From positions 3,472,001 through 3,536,000 of the forward strand of contig NZ_FNTQ01000001.1 in NCBI RefSeq assembly GCF_900105755.1: a stretch of 64,000 nt of DNA, written 5' to 3'. Under the pieces are notes generated by a model, which was not told where the DNA came from, ran no database searches, and saw only the letters and a list, made by a program, of their open reading frames with translations. A program made the position numbers and the translations under genes. Shown here in pieces: positions 52,126-60,103 of the stretch (the first letter of the stretch is position 1; each line of letters opens with the position of its first letter). Source of the DNA: Streptomyces sp. Ag109_O5-10. GTDB taxonomy: Bacteria > Actinomycetota > Actinomycetes > Streptomycetales > Streptomycetaceae.

Positions 52126-53005
52126 TCGCCTGTCTGTCTTCAAGACCTACAAGCTGTACGTCGGCGGGAAGTTCCCGCGTTCCGAGAGCGGCCGGGTGTA
52201 CGAGGTGACCGACTCCAAGGGCAACTGGCTGGCCAACGCACCGCAGTCGAGCCGCAAGGACGCCCGGGACGCGGTGGTCGCCGCCCGCAAGGCGTTCGGC
52301 GGCTGGGCGGGCGCCACCGCCTACAACCGGGGCCAGGTCCTCTACCGCGTCGCGGAGATGCTGGAGGGCCGCCGCGACCAGTTCGTCCGCGAGGTCGCCG
52401 ACGCGGAGGGCCTCGGCAAGTCCAAGGCGGCCGCGGTCGTGGACGCGACGATCGACCGCTGGGTCTGGTACGCGGGCTGGACCGACAAGATCGCCCAGGT
52501 GACCGGCGGCGGCAACCCCGTCGCGGGCCCGTTCTTCAACCTCTCCTCCCCCGAGCCCACGGGCGTCGTCGCCGTCCTGGCCCCGCAGGAGTCGTCGTTC
52601 CTGGGCCTGGTGTCGGTGGTCGCGCCGGTCATCGCGACCGGTAACACGGCGGTCGTCGTCGCCAGTGAGAAGGCGCCGCTCCCGGCCCTCTCCCTGGCCG
52701 AGGTCCTGGCCACCTCCGACGTGCCGGGCGGCGTCGTCAACGTCCTCTCCGGCCGTACGGCGGAGATCGCCGCTCCGCTGGCCGCGCACCAGGACGTCAA
52801 CGCGATCGACCTCGCGGGGGCCGACGAGGTGCTGGCCAAGGAACTGGAGATCGCGGCGGCCGACAACCTCAAGCGCGTCCTGCGTCCACAGCCTGTGGAC
52901 GACTGGACGGCGACGCCCGGGACCGACCGCATGACGGCGTTCCTGGAGACGAAGACGGTGTGGCACCCGACGGGGGCACTGGGGGCGTCGGGCTCCTCCT
53001 ACTGA
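52118..53005 (+). CDS. Catalytically incomplete aldehyde dehydrogenase homologue (295 aa)
   Basis: From ATG 52118, overlapping the ALDH gene by 8 bp. Looks like the NAD-binding N-terminal half of an ALDH (YKLYVGGKFPRSESGRVYEV, GVVAVLAPQESSFLGL), but with no catalytic Cys and Glu and only 295 residues (normal ~480). The stop does not look accidental: overlap with the partner is exact and codon usage is normal. ALDH16-type proteins pair an active domain with an inactive one, and here the two are separate genes. It may be a regulatory or scaffold subunit of the first ALDH. An alternative is a recent truncation. Confidence 0.8.
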   Translation: MSDRLSVFKTYKLYVGGKFPRSESGRVYEVTDSKGNWLANAPQSSRKDARDAVVAARKAFGGWAGATAYNRGQVLYRVAEMLEGRRDQFVREVADAEGLGKSKAAAVVDATIDRWVWYAGWTDKIAQVTGGGNPVAGPFFNLSSPEPTGVVAVLAPQESSFLGLVSVVAPVIATGNTAVVVASEKAPLPALSLAEVLATSDVPGGVVNVLSGRTAEIAAPLAAHQDVNAIDLAGADEVLAKELEIAAADNLKRVLRPQPVDDWTATPGTDRMTAFLETKTVWHPTGALGASGSSY

Positions 53006-53009
53006 GGCC

Positions 53010-53096
53010 CGCTCAGGCGCCCCGTCAGGGGCGCCGGGGGTCCCCCGGCCGAAGGGTGGGAGAGGAACTGCGCGACCAGTCACGGCCGGGCCCGCA
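53010..53096 (-). repeat. Intergenic GC-rich repeat, copy i
   Basis: Full-length reverse copy (GGCGCCCCGTCAGGGGCGCC and the GGCCGAAGGGTGGG core), between convergent ALDH and secreted-protein genes. Confidence 0.8.
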
Positions 53097-53110
53097 GTTC
53101 CCCACCAGGC

Positions 53111-53506
53111 TCAGCCCCCCAGAACCCGCCCCACCACCGGGATCGCCCCGATCGACGGCGCCTGCGCCACCGGCCCCGTCACCATCTTCGACGTCAGCGG
53201 CTTGAAGTCGGCGAGTTGGGTCCCCACCCCGTTGTCCAGCGGGTCGACACCCGTGCCCGCGAGGGGGTTCGGCTTCAGGGCCGCCACCGTCCCCGTCACG
53301 TACGGCAGCATCGTGCCCAGCGCCCGCACGCCCGCCTGCGGGTCGATGTGGCCGAGCGAGCTGGGGCTGGTCCGGACCACGTCCACCGCGGGCTGGGTGT
53401 CCGCGGCCGCCGTCGCGGCGCCCGCGCCGAGCGCCACACCTGCCGTGGCAAGGGCGGTGAGAGCGCGCCGGGCGGTCGGGGTCGGGGAGGACGCGTGTCG
53501 GGACAT
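53111..53506 (-). CDS. Small secreted protein, function unknown
   Basis: 131 aa from ATG at 53506. Signal peptide (RRALTALATAGVALGAGAATAAADT) then about 100 residues with no enzyme motif: VDVVRTSPSSLGHIDPQAGVRALG, PNPLAGTGVDPLDNGVGTQL, GPVAQAPSIGAIPVVGRVLGG. Similar in style to the Ala/Gly/Pro-rich secreted protein at 59563 but no clear homology. Possibly a cell-surface or matrix component, unproven. Divergent from the kinase gene (127 bp). Confidence 0.7.
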   Translation of the reverse strand: MSRHASSPTPTARRALTALATAGVALGAGAATAAADTQPAVDVVRTSPSSLGHIDPQAGVRALGTMLPYVTGTVAALKPNPLAGTGVDPLDNGVGTQLADFKPLTSKMVTGPVAQAPSIGAIPVVGRVLGG

Positions 53507-53633
53507 CAGGGGTGCCACCTTCTGGTACGCAGGGTAATCATGTCGGTACACAGGGTAGTTGAGGTGTGACTCACGCTCCAAAGCCGACCCGCGGGGTCGG
53601 CAGGAGGCCCCCCATACGTCAAACTGGTGTTCC

Positions 53634-54275
53634 GTGAGCATTCATCCCCCGTCCCCCGCCCGCGTCGTGCTGCTGTGCGGCCCCTCCGGCTCGGGCAAGT
53701 CACTGGTCGCCGCCCGTTCCGGGCTTCCCGTCCTGCGCCTCGACGACTTCTACAAGGAGGGCGACGACCCGACTCTGCCGCTGGTGGCGGGGAGTTCGGA
53801 CATCGACTGGGACCACCCGGAGTCCTGGGACGCGGAGGTCGCGGTCGAGGCGATCGGCCGGCTGTGTGCCACAGGGGCCGCGCCCGTACCGGTATATGAC
53901 ATAGCACTGAGCGCCCGCACCGGCGCCGAGACCCTGGACATCGGCCGCACCCCGCTGTTCATCGCCGAGGGCATCTTCGCCGCCGAGATCGTGGAGCGCT
54001 GCCGCGAACTGGGCCTGCTGGCCGACGCGCTCTGCCTGAGCCGGGGCCCGGTGAAGACGTTCCGCCGCCGGTTCCTGCGCGATCTCAAGGAGGGCCGCAA
54101 GTCGGTCCCGTTCCTGCTGCGCCGCGGCTGGCGGCTGATGCGGGCGGAGCGCACGATCGTGGCCCGCCAGGTGGCGCTGGGCGCGTACCCGTGCGACCGG
54201 GACGAGGCGCTGGGCCGGATGGCGGCGGCAGCGGTGGGCCGGCAGAGCCGTGACCGGACACAGGCACCGGCGTAA
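53634..54275 (+). CDS. Uridine kinase-like P-loop kinase
   Basis: 213 aa from GTG 53634. Walker A LLCGPSGSGKSLVAA, DxDxFY-like LRLDDFYKEGDDPT, DWDHPESWD and PVYDIALSAR, the pattern of uridine/phosphoribulokinase-type kinases. Phosphorylates a nucleoside or small metabolite with ATP in the cytoplasm; substrate unproven. Near the nucleoside-salvage genes but with no CTACGCGCGTAG operator. Downstream is a long C-rich spacer and sigQ on the opposite strand. Confidence 0.88.
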   Translation: MSIHPPSPARVVLLCGPSGSGKSLVAARSGLPVLRLDDFYKEGDDPTLPLVAGSSDIDWDHPESWDAEVAVEAIGRLCATGAAPVPVYDIALSARTGAETLDIGRTPLFIAEGIFAAEIVERCRELGLLADALCLSRGPVKTFRRRFLRDLKEGRKSVPFLLRRGWRLMRAERTIVARQVALGAYPCDRDEALGRMAAAAVGRQSRDRTQAPA

Positions 54276-54509
54276 CAACCGTGGAGAGGGCAGAAGAAAG
54301 CGGGACTGGATGGACCCCCCGGCCCTCCAGTCCCGCTTCCCCCGTCGCTCCGCCGAACACCCCCGTGTCCCCCGTGGCGGAGCTCCCCCGTGCTTCCCCC
54401 CGGGTCCCCCCGGACCCGTCTTTCCCCCGTGTTCCCCGGTGGTCCCCCCGGACCCTCCCCCGGGTCCCCCGGTTCTCCCCCGTCAGGATCCCCCCGGATC
54501 CCCAGACCT
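54276..54509. other. C-run-rich spacer (G-run array on the sigQ strand)
   Basis: 234 bases without a supported gene. Between 54338 and 54500 the sequence consists of about a dozen CCCCC/CCCC runs, often as CCCCCGTG(T/C) or CCCCCCGG units. In the sigQ transcript direction these are G-runs able to form G-quadruplexes or heavy structure, and they may serve as the 3' end of sigQ. Confidence 0.5.
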
Positions 54510-55247
54510 TCAGGCGACGAGCTCCCCGAAGGCGTCCTCCTCGTCACGGCCGAAGCTGAGGACCTCGTCCTCGCGCAGCCGGCGGAGCGACCGCCAGATG
54601 CTGGACTTCACCGTGCCGACACTGATGTCGAGGATCTCCGCGATCTCCGGGTCCGTGCGGCCCTCGTAGTAGCGCAGGACCAGCATGGTGCGCTGGAGTT
54701 CGGGGAGCCGGGACAGCGCCTGCCACAGGACCGCGCGCAGCTCGGTGCCGCTCATCGCGTCCGTGTCGCCGGGCGTCTCCGGCAGTTCCTCGGTCGGGTA
54801 CTCGTTGAGCTTGCGGCGCCGCCAGGCGCTGATGTGCAGGTTGGTCATGGTGCGGCGCAGGTACCCGCCCACGGCCGCCTTGTCGCTGATCCGGTCCCAG
54901 GCCCGGTACGTCGAGAACAGCGCGCTCTGCAGCAGGTCCTCGGCCTCGTAGCGGTCGCCGGTCAGGTGGTAGGCGGTCGCGTACAGGGAGGCGCGGCGCT
55001 CCTGGACGTAGGCGGTGAACTCCGCCTCGGTCAGCGAGCGGCGCTCCCCCGTGTCCTCCCCGTAGGCGGATCCCCCGTGTGCTTCCCCCGTGAAGCTGTC
55101 AACCACCGTCATGTAACCGGTGTGCTGACGCCCGGTGCCGCGAGCGCACCCCCGCCCGCTCACGGCACCGGACTTCTCGGAACCCCGGTTCACGTCGTGC
55201 AGACGCGTGATCACTGCGCTGGTGCTGTGACCGATCAGCGTGTTCAT
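54510..55247 (-). CDS. sigQ: ECF-type sigma factor SigQ
   Basis: 245 aa from ATG at 55247 (MNTLIGHSTSAVITRL). Region 2 (~90-150): LTEAEFTAYVQERRASLYATAYHLTGDRYEAEDLLQ style helices with AEDLLQ, and region 4 (~185-235) with ILDISVGTVKSSIWRSLRRL. The first ~75 residues are an odd Arg/Gly/Ser-rich extension, not needed for the sigma fold. Divergent from afsQ1 and separated by the AfsQ1 site GTCAC-N6-GTCAC; in S. coelicolor sigQ is a direct AfsQ1 target and antagonist of antibiotic production (literature). No anti-sigma gene adjoins it. Confidence 0.93.
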   Translation of the reverse strand: MNTLIGHSTSAVITRLHDVNRGSEKSGAVSGRGCARGTGRQHTGYMTVVDSFTGEAHGGSAYGEDTGERRSLTEAEFTAYVQERRASLYATAYHLTGDRYEAEDLLQSALFSTYRAWDRISDKAAVGGYLRRTMTNLHISAWRRRKLNEYPTEELPETPGDTDAMSGTELRAVLWQALSRLPELQRTMLVLRYYEGRTDPEIAEILDISVGTVKSSIWRSLRRLREDEVLSFGRDEEDAFGELVA

Positions 55248-55366
55248 CTCGCGCCCCCCGTCGTGGACTTCCGGTAGTTCGGCTTGCTCGGGCCGCTCGC
55301 CGCGTTCACTCGCCTGCCCGTGCCGAAAAGACTGCCGGGCCACCTTCACGGCCGTATCCGCCGACT

Positions 55367-55382
55367 GTCACAGACCTGTCAC
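55367..55382. promoter_or_regulatory. AfsQ1-binding site
   Basis: GTCAC-AGACCT-GTCAC, an exact match to the AfsQ1 consensus GTnAC-N6-GTnAC. It sits in the spacer between divergent sigQ and afsQ1, 119 bp before the afsQ1 start. Confidence 0.9.
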
Positions 55383-55500
55383 AGGGGTCCGGCACAGAAC
55401 GTCCACAGAGAGTGCACAGTCGGTGGCGGTACGGAGGTTCGCGGGGAGCTGCGCGCCGCACAGGTCGTACGACGGGGCCCGCATGGGCCAGAATGAGCCC

Positions 55501-56178
55501 GTGCCTTCCCTGTTGCTGATCGAGGACGACGACGCCATCCGTACGGCCCTGGAGCTCTCTCTGACGCGCCAGGGGCACCGGGTGGCCACCGCTGCGACCG
55601 GTGAGGACGGTCTGAAGCTGTTGCGTGAGCAGCGGCCCGATCTGATCGTCCTCGATGTCATGCTGCCCGGCATCGACGGTTTCGAGGTGTGCCGGCGGAT
55701 CCGGCGCACGGACCAGTTGCCGATCATTCTGCTGACCGCCCGCAGCGACGACATCGACGTGGTGGTCGGACTGGAGTCCGGTGCCGACGACTACGTCGTC
55801 AAGCCGGTCCAGGGGCGGGTGCTCGACGCCCGCATCCGGGCCGTGCTTCGGCGCGGGGAGCGGGAGTCCACCGACTCGGCGACCTTCGGCAACGTCGTCA
55901 TCGACCGCAGCGCGATGACCGTGACGAAGAACGGCGAGGACCTCCAGCTGACGCCGACCGAGCTGCGGCTGCTGCTCGAACTGAGCCGGCGGCCGGGGCA
56001 GGCGCTGTCCCGGCAGCAGCTGCTGCGGCTGGTCTGGGAGCACGACTACCTCGGTGACTCCCGGCTGGTGGACGCGTGCGTGCAGCGGCTGCGCGCCAAG
56101 GTGGAGGACGTGCCCTCGTCCCCGACCCTGATCCGTACCGTGCGCGGTGTCGGCTACCGCCTGGACGCCCCTCAGTGA
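55501..56178 (+). CDS. afsQ1: Response regulator AfsQ1
   Basis: 225 aa from GTG 55501; an ATG at 55483 would add six residues (MGQNEP), and the shorter form matches the known protein length. Receiver domain ~1-118: acidic pocket EDDD (~8-11), phospho-Asp in VLDVMLPG (~52), Lys in VVKPVQGRV. OmpR-type winged helix ~128-222 (LTPTELRLLLELSRRPGQALSRQQLL, VDACVQRLRAKVE). Controls antibiotic and nitrogen-related genes in S. coelicolor. The next gene, afsQ2, overlaps its stop by GTGA. Confidence 0.96.
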   Translation: MPSLLLIEDDDAIRTALELSLTRQGHRVATAATGEDGLKLLREQRPDLIVLDVMLPGIDGFEVCRRIRRTDQLPIILLTARSDDIDVVVGLESGADDYVVKPVQGRVLDARIRAVLRRGERESTDSATFGNVVIDRSAMTVTKNGEDLQLTPTELRLLLELSRRPGQALSRQQLLRLVWEHDYLGDSRLVDACVQRLRAKVEDVPSSPTLIRTVRGVGYRLDAPQ

Positions 56179-57758
56179 CGGACGTGCAGGGGGGCCTCCG
56201 CGGCTGGGCCGCGGATCGCAGGGGAGCCATGTCCCGGCTGCGCTTCACCAGTCTGCGGCTGCGGCTCGTCGTCGTGTTCGGGCTCGTCGCGCTGACCGCC
56301 GCCGTGTCCGCGTCCGGCATCGCGTACTGGCTCAACCGCGAGGCCGTGCTCACCCGCACCCAGGACGCGGTGCTGCGCGACTTCCAGCAGGAGATGCAGA
56401 ACCGCGCCGGGGCGCTGCCCGTGCACCCGACGCAGGACGAACTGCAGCGCACGGCCGGGCAGATGGCCAACAGCAGCCAGCGGTTCAGCGTGCTGCTGGT
56501 CGGCGAGGACAGCAACGGCAAGACGGTGTACGGCAGTTCCGACGGGCTCAGCGCGTTCGCGCTGGACGACGTGCCGGCCTCGCTGCGCAAGGCCGTCGGC
56601 AAGCAGCAGAAGGTGACCGACGCCAACAAGTCGGCGTACCACCTGTACTGGCAGCGGGTCGTCGACCACGGCACGCCGTATCTCGTCGCGGGCACGCGGC
56701 TGATCGGCGGCGGGCCGACCGGCTACATGATGAAGTCCCTGGAGCCGGAGGCGAAGGACCTCAACTCGCTGGCCTGGTCGCTGGGGATCGCCACGGGGCT
56801 CGCCCTTATCGGTTCGGCGCTGCTGGCGCAGGCCGCCGCCACGACCGTGCTGAAGCCGGTGCACCGGCTCGGGGTCGCCGCCCGGCGGCTCGGCGAGGGC
56901 AAGCTGGACACCCGGCTGCGGGTCTCCGGGACGGACGAACTCGCGGACCTGTCCAGGACGTTCAACGACGCGGCCGAGGCACTGGAGAAGCGGGTCGACG
57001 ACATGGCCGCACGGGACGACGCCTCGCGCCGGTTCGTCGCGGACATGAGCCACGAACTGCGCACCCCGCTCACCGCGATCACCGCCGTGACGGAGATCCT
57101 GGAGGAGGAGCTGGAGGCGGAGTCCGGGTCGATGGACCCGATGATCGAACCCGCCGTCCGGCTGGTCGTCAGCGAGACGCGCCGCCTCAACGACCTCGTC
57201 GAGAACCTGATGGAGGTCACCCGCTTCGACGCCGGTACGGCCCGTCTCGTCCTCGACGACGTCGACATCGCCGACCAGATCACCGCCTGCATCGACGCCC
57301 GCGCCTGGCTGGACGCGGTGGATCTGGACGCCGAGCGCGGCATCCACGCCCGCCTCGACCCGCGCCGCCTCGACGTCATCCTCGCCAACCTGATCGGCAA
57401 CGCGCTCAAGCACGGCGGTTCGCCGGTGCGGGTGTCGGTGCGGATAGACGGAGACGAACTGGTCGTCGCCGTACGGGACCACGGTCCGGGCATCCCGGAG
57501 GACGTCCTGCCGCACGTCTTCGACCGGTTCTACAAGGCCAGCGCCTCCCGGCCGCGCTCCGAGGGCAGCGGTCTGGGCCTGTCCATCGCGACGGAGAACG
57601 CCCGCATCCACGGCGGCTCGATCACCGCCGCGAACTCCCCCGAGGGCGGCGCGGTGTTCACCCTCCGGCTGCCCCGGGACGCCTCACGGCTGACGGAGGA
57701 GAACACGGACACCGGGAAGGCCGGGGAAGCCGGGGGCACCGGGGAGAAGGGCGCCTGA
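56175..57758 (+). CDS. afsQ2: Sensor histidine kinase AfsQ2
   Basis: 527 aa from GTG 56175, overlapping the afsQ1 stop. TM1 (LRLVVVFGLVALTAAVSASGIAYWL), ~170-residue extracellular sensor, TM2 (GIATGLALIGSALLAQAAATTVL), HAMP (~235-285), dimerisation and phosphoacceptor motif MSHELRTPL (His ~287), N-box NLIGNALKHG, G1 DHGPGIPED, G2 GSGLGLSIA. Ends in a Gly/Thr/Lys-rich tail. Phosphorylates AfsQ1. Stop overlaps the next start (TGATG), so the three genes form one transcript. Confidence 0.96.
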   Translation: MTDVQGGLRGWAADRRGAMSRLRFTSLRLRLVVVFGLVALTAAVSASGIAYWLNREAVLTRTQDAVLRDFQQEMQNRAGALPVHPTQDELQRTAGQMANSSQRFSVLLVGEDSNGKTVYGSSDGLSAFALDDVPASLRKAVGKQQKVTDANKSAYHLYWQRVVDHGTPYLVAGTRLIGGGPTGYMMKSLEPEAKDLNSLAWSLGIATGLALIGSALLAQAAATTVLKPVHRLGVAARRLGEGKLDTRLRVSGTDELADLSRTFNDAAEALEKRVDDMAARDDASRRFVADMSHELRTPLTAITAVTEILEEELEAESGSMDPMIEPAVRLVVSETRRLNDLVENLMEVTRFDAGTARLVLDDVDIADQITACIDARAWLDAVDLDAERGIHARLDPRRLDVILANLIGNALKHGGSPVRVSVRIDGDELVVAVRDHGPGIPEDVLPHVFDRFYKASASRPRSEGSGLGLSIATENARIHGGSITAANSPEGGAVFTLRLPRDASRLTEENTDTGKAGEAGGTGEKGA

Positions 57759-58360
57759 TGCACGTACGAAGACTCCTGGCCGTCGCCGGGCTGGCGCTGG
57801 CGCTCTCCGGGTGCGGGATCCGGGCCACCGAGGTGCCGACCGACTTCGGCGGGGCGCCCTCGCGGGTGCCGTGCTCGATGACGCAGCCGGACGTGTCCGC
57901 GCAGGACGAGCGCGGGGTGCCGGTGCAGGTGTTCCTGCTGTGCGGTTCGTCGCTGGTGACCGTCGACCGCCAGGTGCGGGTGCCGGACGGGTCGGCGGAC
58001 GCCAAGCGGCGGGTCATCGTCGCCCAGGGGCTGCTCGACCAGCTCGCCGAGACGCCGTCGGCCGCCGAGAAGGAGGCCGGCTACACGACGTACGTGCGGG
58101 GCGGGATGAGCGTGTGGGGGCCGCGGACCGGGGACCCCGACGACACGCTGCGGCTGAGCTCGTCGCCGCCGCAGCTGACGTCGTACGCGCTCGCCCAGAT
58201 CGTGTGCACGCTGTCCGACTCGGCGGCCGCGGAGGGCGACGGGTCGGTGATCCTGGGCGGTCCGGGGAAGGAACCGCTACGGCGGTACGCGTGCACGGAC
58301 GCCGTGCGGAACGCGCCGAGCGAGAACCGCCCGCCGTCCACCGAGGTCGCCTCCAACTGA
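57758..58360 (+). CDS. Lipoprotein of the afsQ operon
   Basis: 200 aa from ATG 57758, overlapping the afsQ2 stop (TGATG). Signal LLAVAGLALALSGC with lipobox LSGC (~19). Mature part ~180 residues: VPCSMTQPDV, VPVQVFLLCGSSLVTVDRQV and YTTYVRGGMSVWGP, a mixed alpha/beta region resembling GerMN-type lipoproteins, with four Cys. By analogy with the CseA lipoprotein of the SigE/CseBC system it probably tunes the AfsQ2 sensor on the outside of the membrane (inferred). The protein is unrelated in sequence by eye to other lipoproteins in the window. Confidence 0.88.
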   Translation: MHVRRLLAVAGLALALSGCGIRATEVPTDFGGAPSRVPCSMTQPDVSAQDERGVPVQVFLLCGSSLVTVDRQVRVPDGSADAKRRVIVAQGLLDQLAETPSAAEKEAGYTTYVRGGMSVWGPRTGDPDDTLRLSSSPPQLTSYALAQIVCTLSDSAAAEGDGSVILGGPGKEPLRRYACTDAVRNAPSENRPPSTEVASN

Positions 58361-58363
58361 CGG

Positions 58364-58440
58364 GCCGCGCCCCGTAAGGGGCGCTGGGGGCGCCCTTGGC
58401 CGAAGGCCGGGAGGAACGGCGCGACCGGCCACGACGGCGC
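58364..58440 (-). repeat. Intergenic GC-rich repeat, copy j
   Basis: Reverse copy right after the lipoprotein stop (CGCCCCGTAAGGGGCGC, TTGGCCGAAGGCCGGG). Forms an inverted pair with copy k 75 bp away. Confidence 0.75.
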
Positions 58441-58515
58441 CGCGGTCGGCCGACGGCGTGGTGGGGCACTCGCGTGGGAGCGCGCCCGGCGGGGTTCCGC
58501 CTGAGGCCGTACGGC

Positions 58516-58572
58516 GGGTGCGGGTTGCGGACGGTTGCTCGCGCAGTTCCCCGCGCCCCTGACGGGCGCCGT
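58516..58572 (+). repeat. Intergenic GC-rich repeat, copy k
   Basis: CTCGCGCAGTTCCCC then GCGCCCCTGACGGGCGC; plus orientation. The 250-base gap (58361-58610) contains copies j and k and no gene. Confidence 0.75.
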
Positions 58573-58610
58573 GTGTCCGAGGCCTCACCGCTGTATCCGG
58601 AACCGATCGC

Positions 58611-59186
58611 GTGCGCGGGCGCGTCTACGGGGGCGTGCAGCGTCAAGGCTCCATCGGCGGCAGCGCCGCGATCCGCGTCCGTGTGGCAGGGGGTGTCCTC
58701 CTCGCCGCACACCTCGCGTTCGTCGCCTGGCTGATGCTGCGGCCGCTGGACGTGCCCTGGGTGATGCCCGCCAACCTGCACCCCCTCGCCGGAATACGCG
58801 CCGACCTGGCCCTCGGCGGCCGCGAGGCGGCGCACCGGATCGGTGAGGGGCTCGCGCTGCTCGCGCCGCTGGGTGTGCTGCTGCCGATGACGCACGGCAG
58901 GCTCCGGGTCTCGATCCTCGCCTCCCTGACCCGTTCGGCCGCCGCGGGCGCGCTGATCTCGACGGGGATAGCCCTGCTGCAGACCGGGGTGCCCGGCCGG
59001 GTGGTGGACGTCGACTCGATCCTGCTCAACACGGCGGGCGTGGTGATCGCGCATCTGGCGGTGGTGCCGGCGGCCCGCGCCCGGCTCCGTCGGCGGGGTG
59101 AGCGGCAGCGGCCCGCCGCCCTCCCGCAGGAGGAAGCGGCTCAGGGTCGTACCCCGACGATTCCCAGGGTCGGGATCGCCCCGTAG
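58611..59186 (+). CDS. VanZ-like membrane protein
   Basis: 191 aa from GTG 58611 (GTG 58635 is an alternative). Four membrane segments: VAGGVLLAAHLAFVAWLML, GEGLALLAPLGVLLPM, LTRSAAAGALISTGIALLQT, SILLNTAGVVIAHLAVV; the conserved DxNxxxN-like part reads VDVDSILLNTAGVV, the VanZ family signature. The C-terminal tail is cytoplasmic and basic. VanZ proteins affect teicoplanin sensitivity and envelope functions by an unknown mechanism. Separated from the afsQ operon by repeats. Confidence 0.85.
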   Translation: MRGRVYGGVQRQGSIGGSAAIRVRVAGGVLLAAHLAFVAWLMLRPLDVPWVMPANLHPLAGIRADLALGGREAAHRIGEGLALLAPLGVLLPMTHGRLRVSILASLTRSAAAGALISTGIALLQTGVPGRVVDVDSILLNTAGVVIAHLAVVPAARARLRRRGERQRPAALPQEEAAQGRTPTIPRVGIAP

Positions 59187-59281
59187 AGCGACGCTTCGAC
59201 CCGGTTCGTCTCCGTAGCGTAGAGGGCAGACGGGGGGCCGGAAGGGCCGCCTCGCACCGGACGCTCACGAAGGAGCCGCAG

Positions 59282-59482
59282 ATGTCCAGCCTCGCCCGCC
59301 CCACCCATGGCCGCATGATCGGCGGAGTGTGCGCCGCGCTGGCCCGGCGCTTCGGCACCTCCGCGACCACGATGCGGGTGATCTTCCTGCTGTCCTGCCT
59401 GCTGCCGGGACCGCAGTTCCTGCTCTACATAGCGCTGTGGATCCTCCTCCCGTCGGAGGAGAAGGCCTCCGCCGCCTGGTGA
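59282..59482 (+). CDS. PspC-domain small membrane protein
   Basis: 66 aa from ATG 59282 with AAGGAG upstream. MIGGVCAALARRFGTSATTMRVIFLLSCL is the PspC signature, followed by a single hydrophobic helix (GPQFLLYIALWILLP). Members are stress-linked inner-membrane regulators; as an isolated small PspC protein it is probably a membrane sensor or adaptor. The gene stands alone; a strong terminator follows. Confidence 0.88.
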   Translation: MSSLARPTHGRMIGGVCAALARRFGTSATTMRVIFLLSCLLPGPQFLLYIALWILLPSEEKASAAW

Positions 59483-59493
59483 CCAGGGCTCGA

Positions 59494-59543
59494 CAACGCC
59501 GTTGGGGCGCTCCGGACGACTCCGGGGCGCCCCAACGGCGTTG
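59494..59543. terminator. Bidirectional terminator
   Basis: Perfect 17-bp arms (CAACGCCGTTGGGGCGC and complement) around 16 bases, between the convergent PspC and secreted-protein genes. Confidence 0.88.
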
Positions 59544-59562
59544 CCGATCGGCTGGGGAGAGG

Positions 59563-59913
59563 TCAGCCGAGCGGAATTCCGTTCACCGGCAGGCCGTGCG
59601 TGGGCAGGCCCTTGACCGGCAGTCCGCCGAGGAGGCCCGCGACGGGCTTGGTCGGGCCGCCGGCGACGACCTGCTCGACGGCGGGCTGGACGGCGGTCAG
59701 TCCGGCAGCGAGGGCGCTCTGCCCCTGCGCCACGGCCTCGCCGGCACCCGGCAGCGCCTTGGAGACGTTCTCGGCCGGCAGCGTCTTGGTGACGGTGTCC
59801 AGGGCCTGGGAGTCCGGGACGGCCGGGGCCGCGTTGGCCGCGCCCGCGCCGACAGCGGCGAAGGCGGCACCGAGGGCGGCGACACCGAGGGTCTTGGCAG
59901 CAGACTGCTTCAT
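59563..59913 (-). CDS. Small secreted protein, function unknown
   Basis: 116 aa from ATG at 59913 (MKQSAAKTLG). Signal peptide ending AANAAPA, then Val/Ala/Pro-rich sequence VTKTLPAENVSKALPGAGEAV and a repetitive tail GLLGGLPVKGLPTHGLPVNGIPLG with PVxGxP units. No enzyme motif. Streptomyces secretes several such short proteins; role unknown. AAGGA lies about 10 bases upstream of the start. Confidence 0.75.
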   Translation of the reverse strand: MKQSAAKTLGVAALGAAFAAVGAGAANAAPAVPDSQALDTVTKTLPAENVSKALPGAGEAVAQGQSALAAGLTAVQPAVEQVVAGGPTKPVAGLLGGLPVKGLPTHGLPVNGIPLG

Positions 59914-60008
59914 CGTCAATGCGTCCTTGGAATACGGAGACGGGGATCAATAACACGCTGAGCGGTCCCCGACCGTAAACATGCCGGATGGTCCGCCGCA
60001 AACACCGA

Positions 60009-60041
60009 AATGCGGACGGCCGGTGAAGACCTGTCCGCATT
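60009..60041. terminator. Hairpin downstream of add
   Basis: AATGCGGAC / GTCCGCATT arms (9 bp) with a 15-base loop, 63 bp after the add stop on the minus strand. Likely its terminator. Confidence 0.55.
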
Positions 60042-60103
60042 CCGTGCCCCGCCAGGAGGCTCGATCGGCCCTCCGGATCAACAGAACCACTGGTGGAGGC
60101 GGT

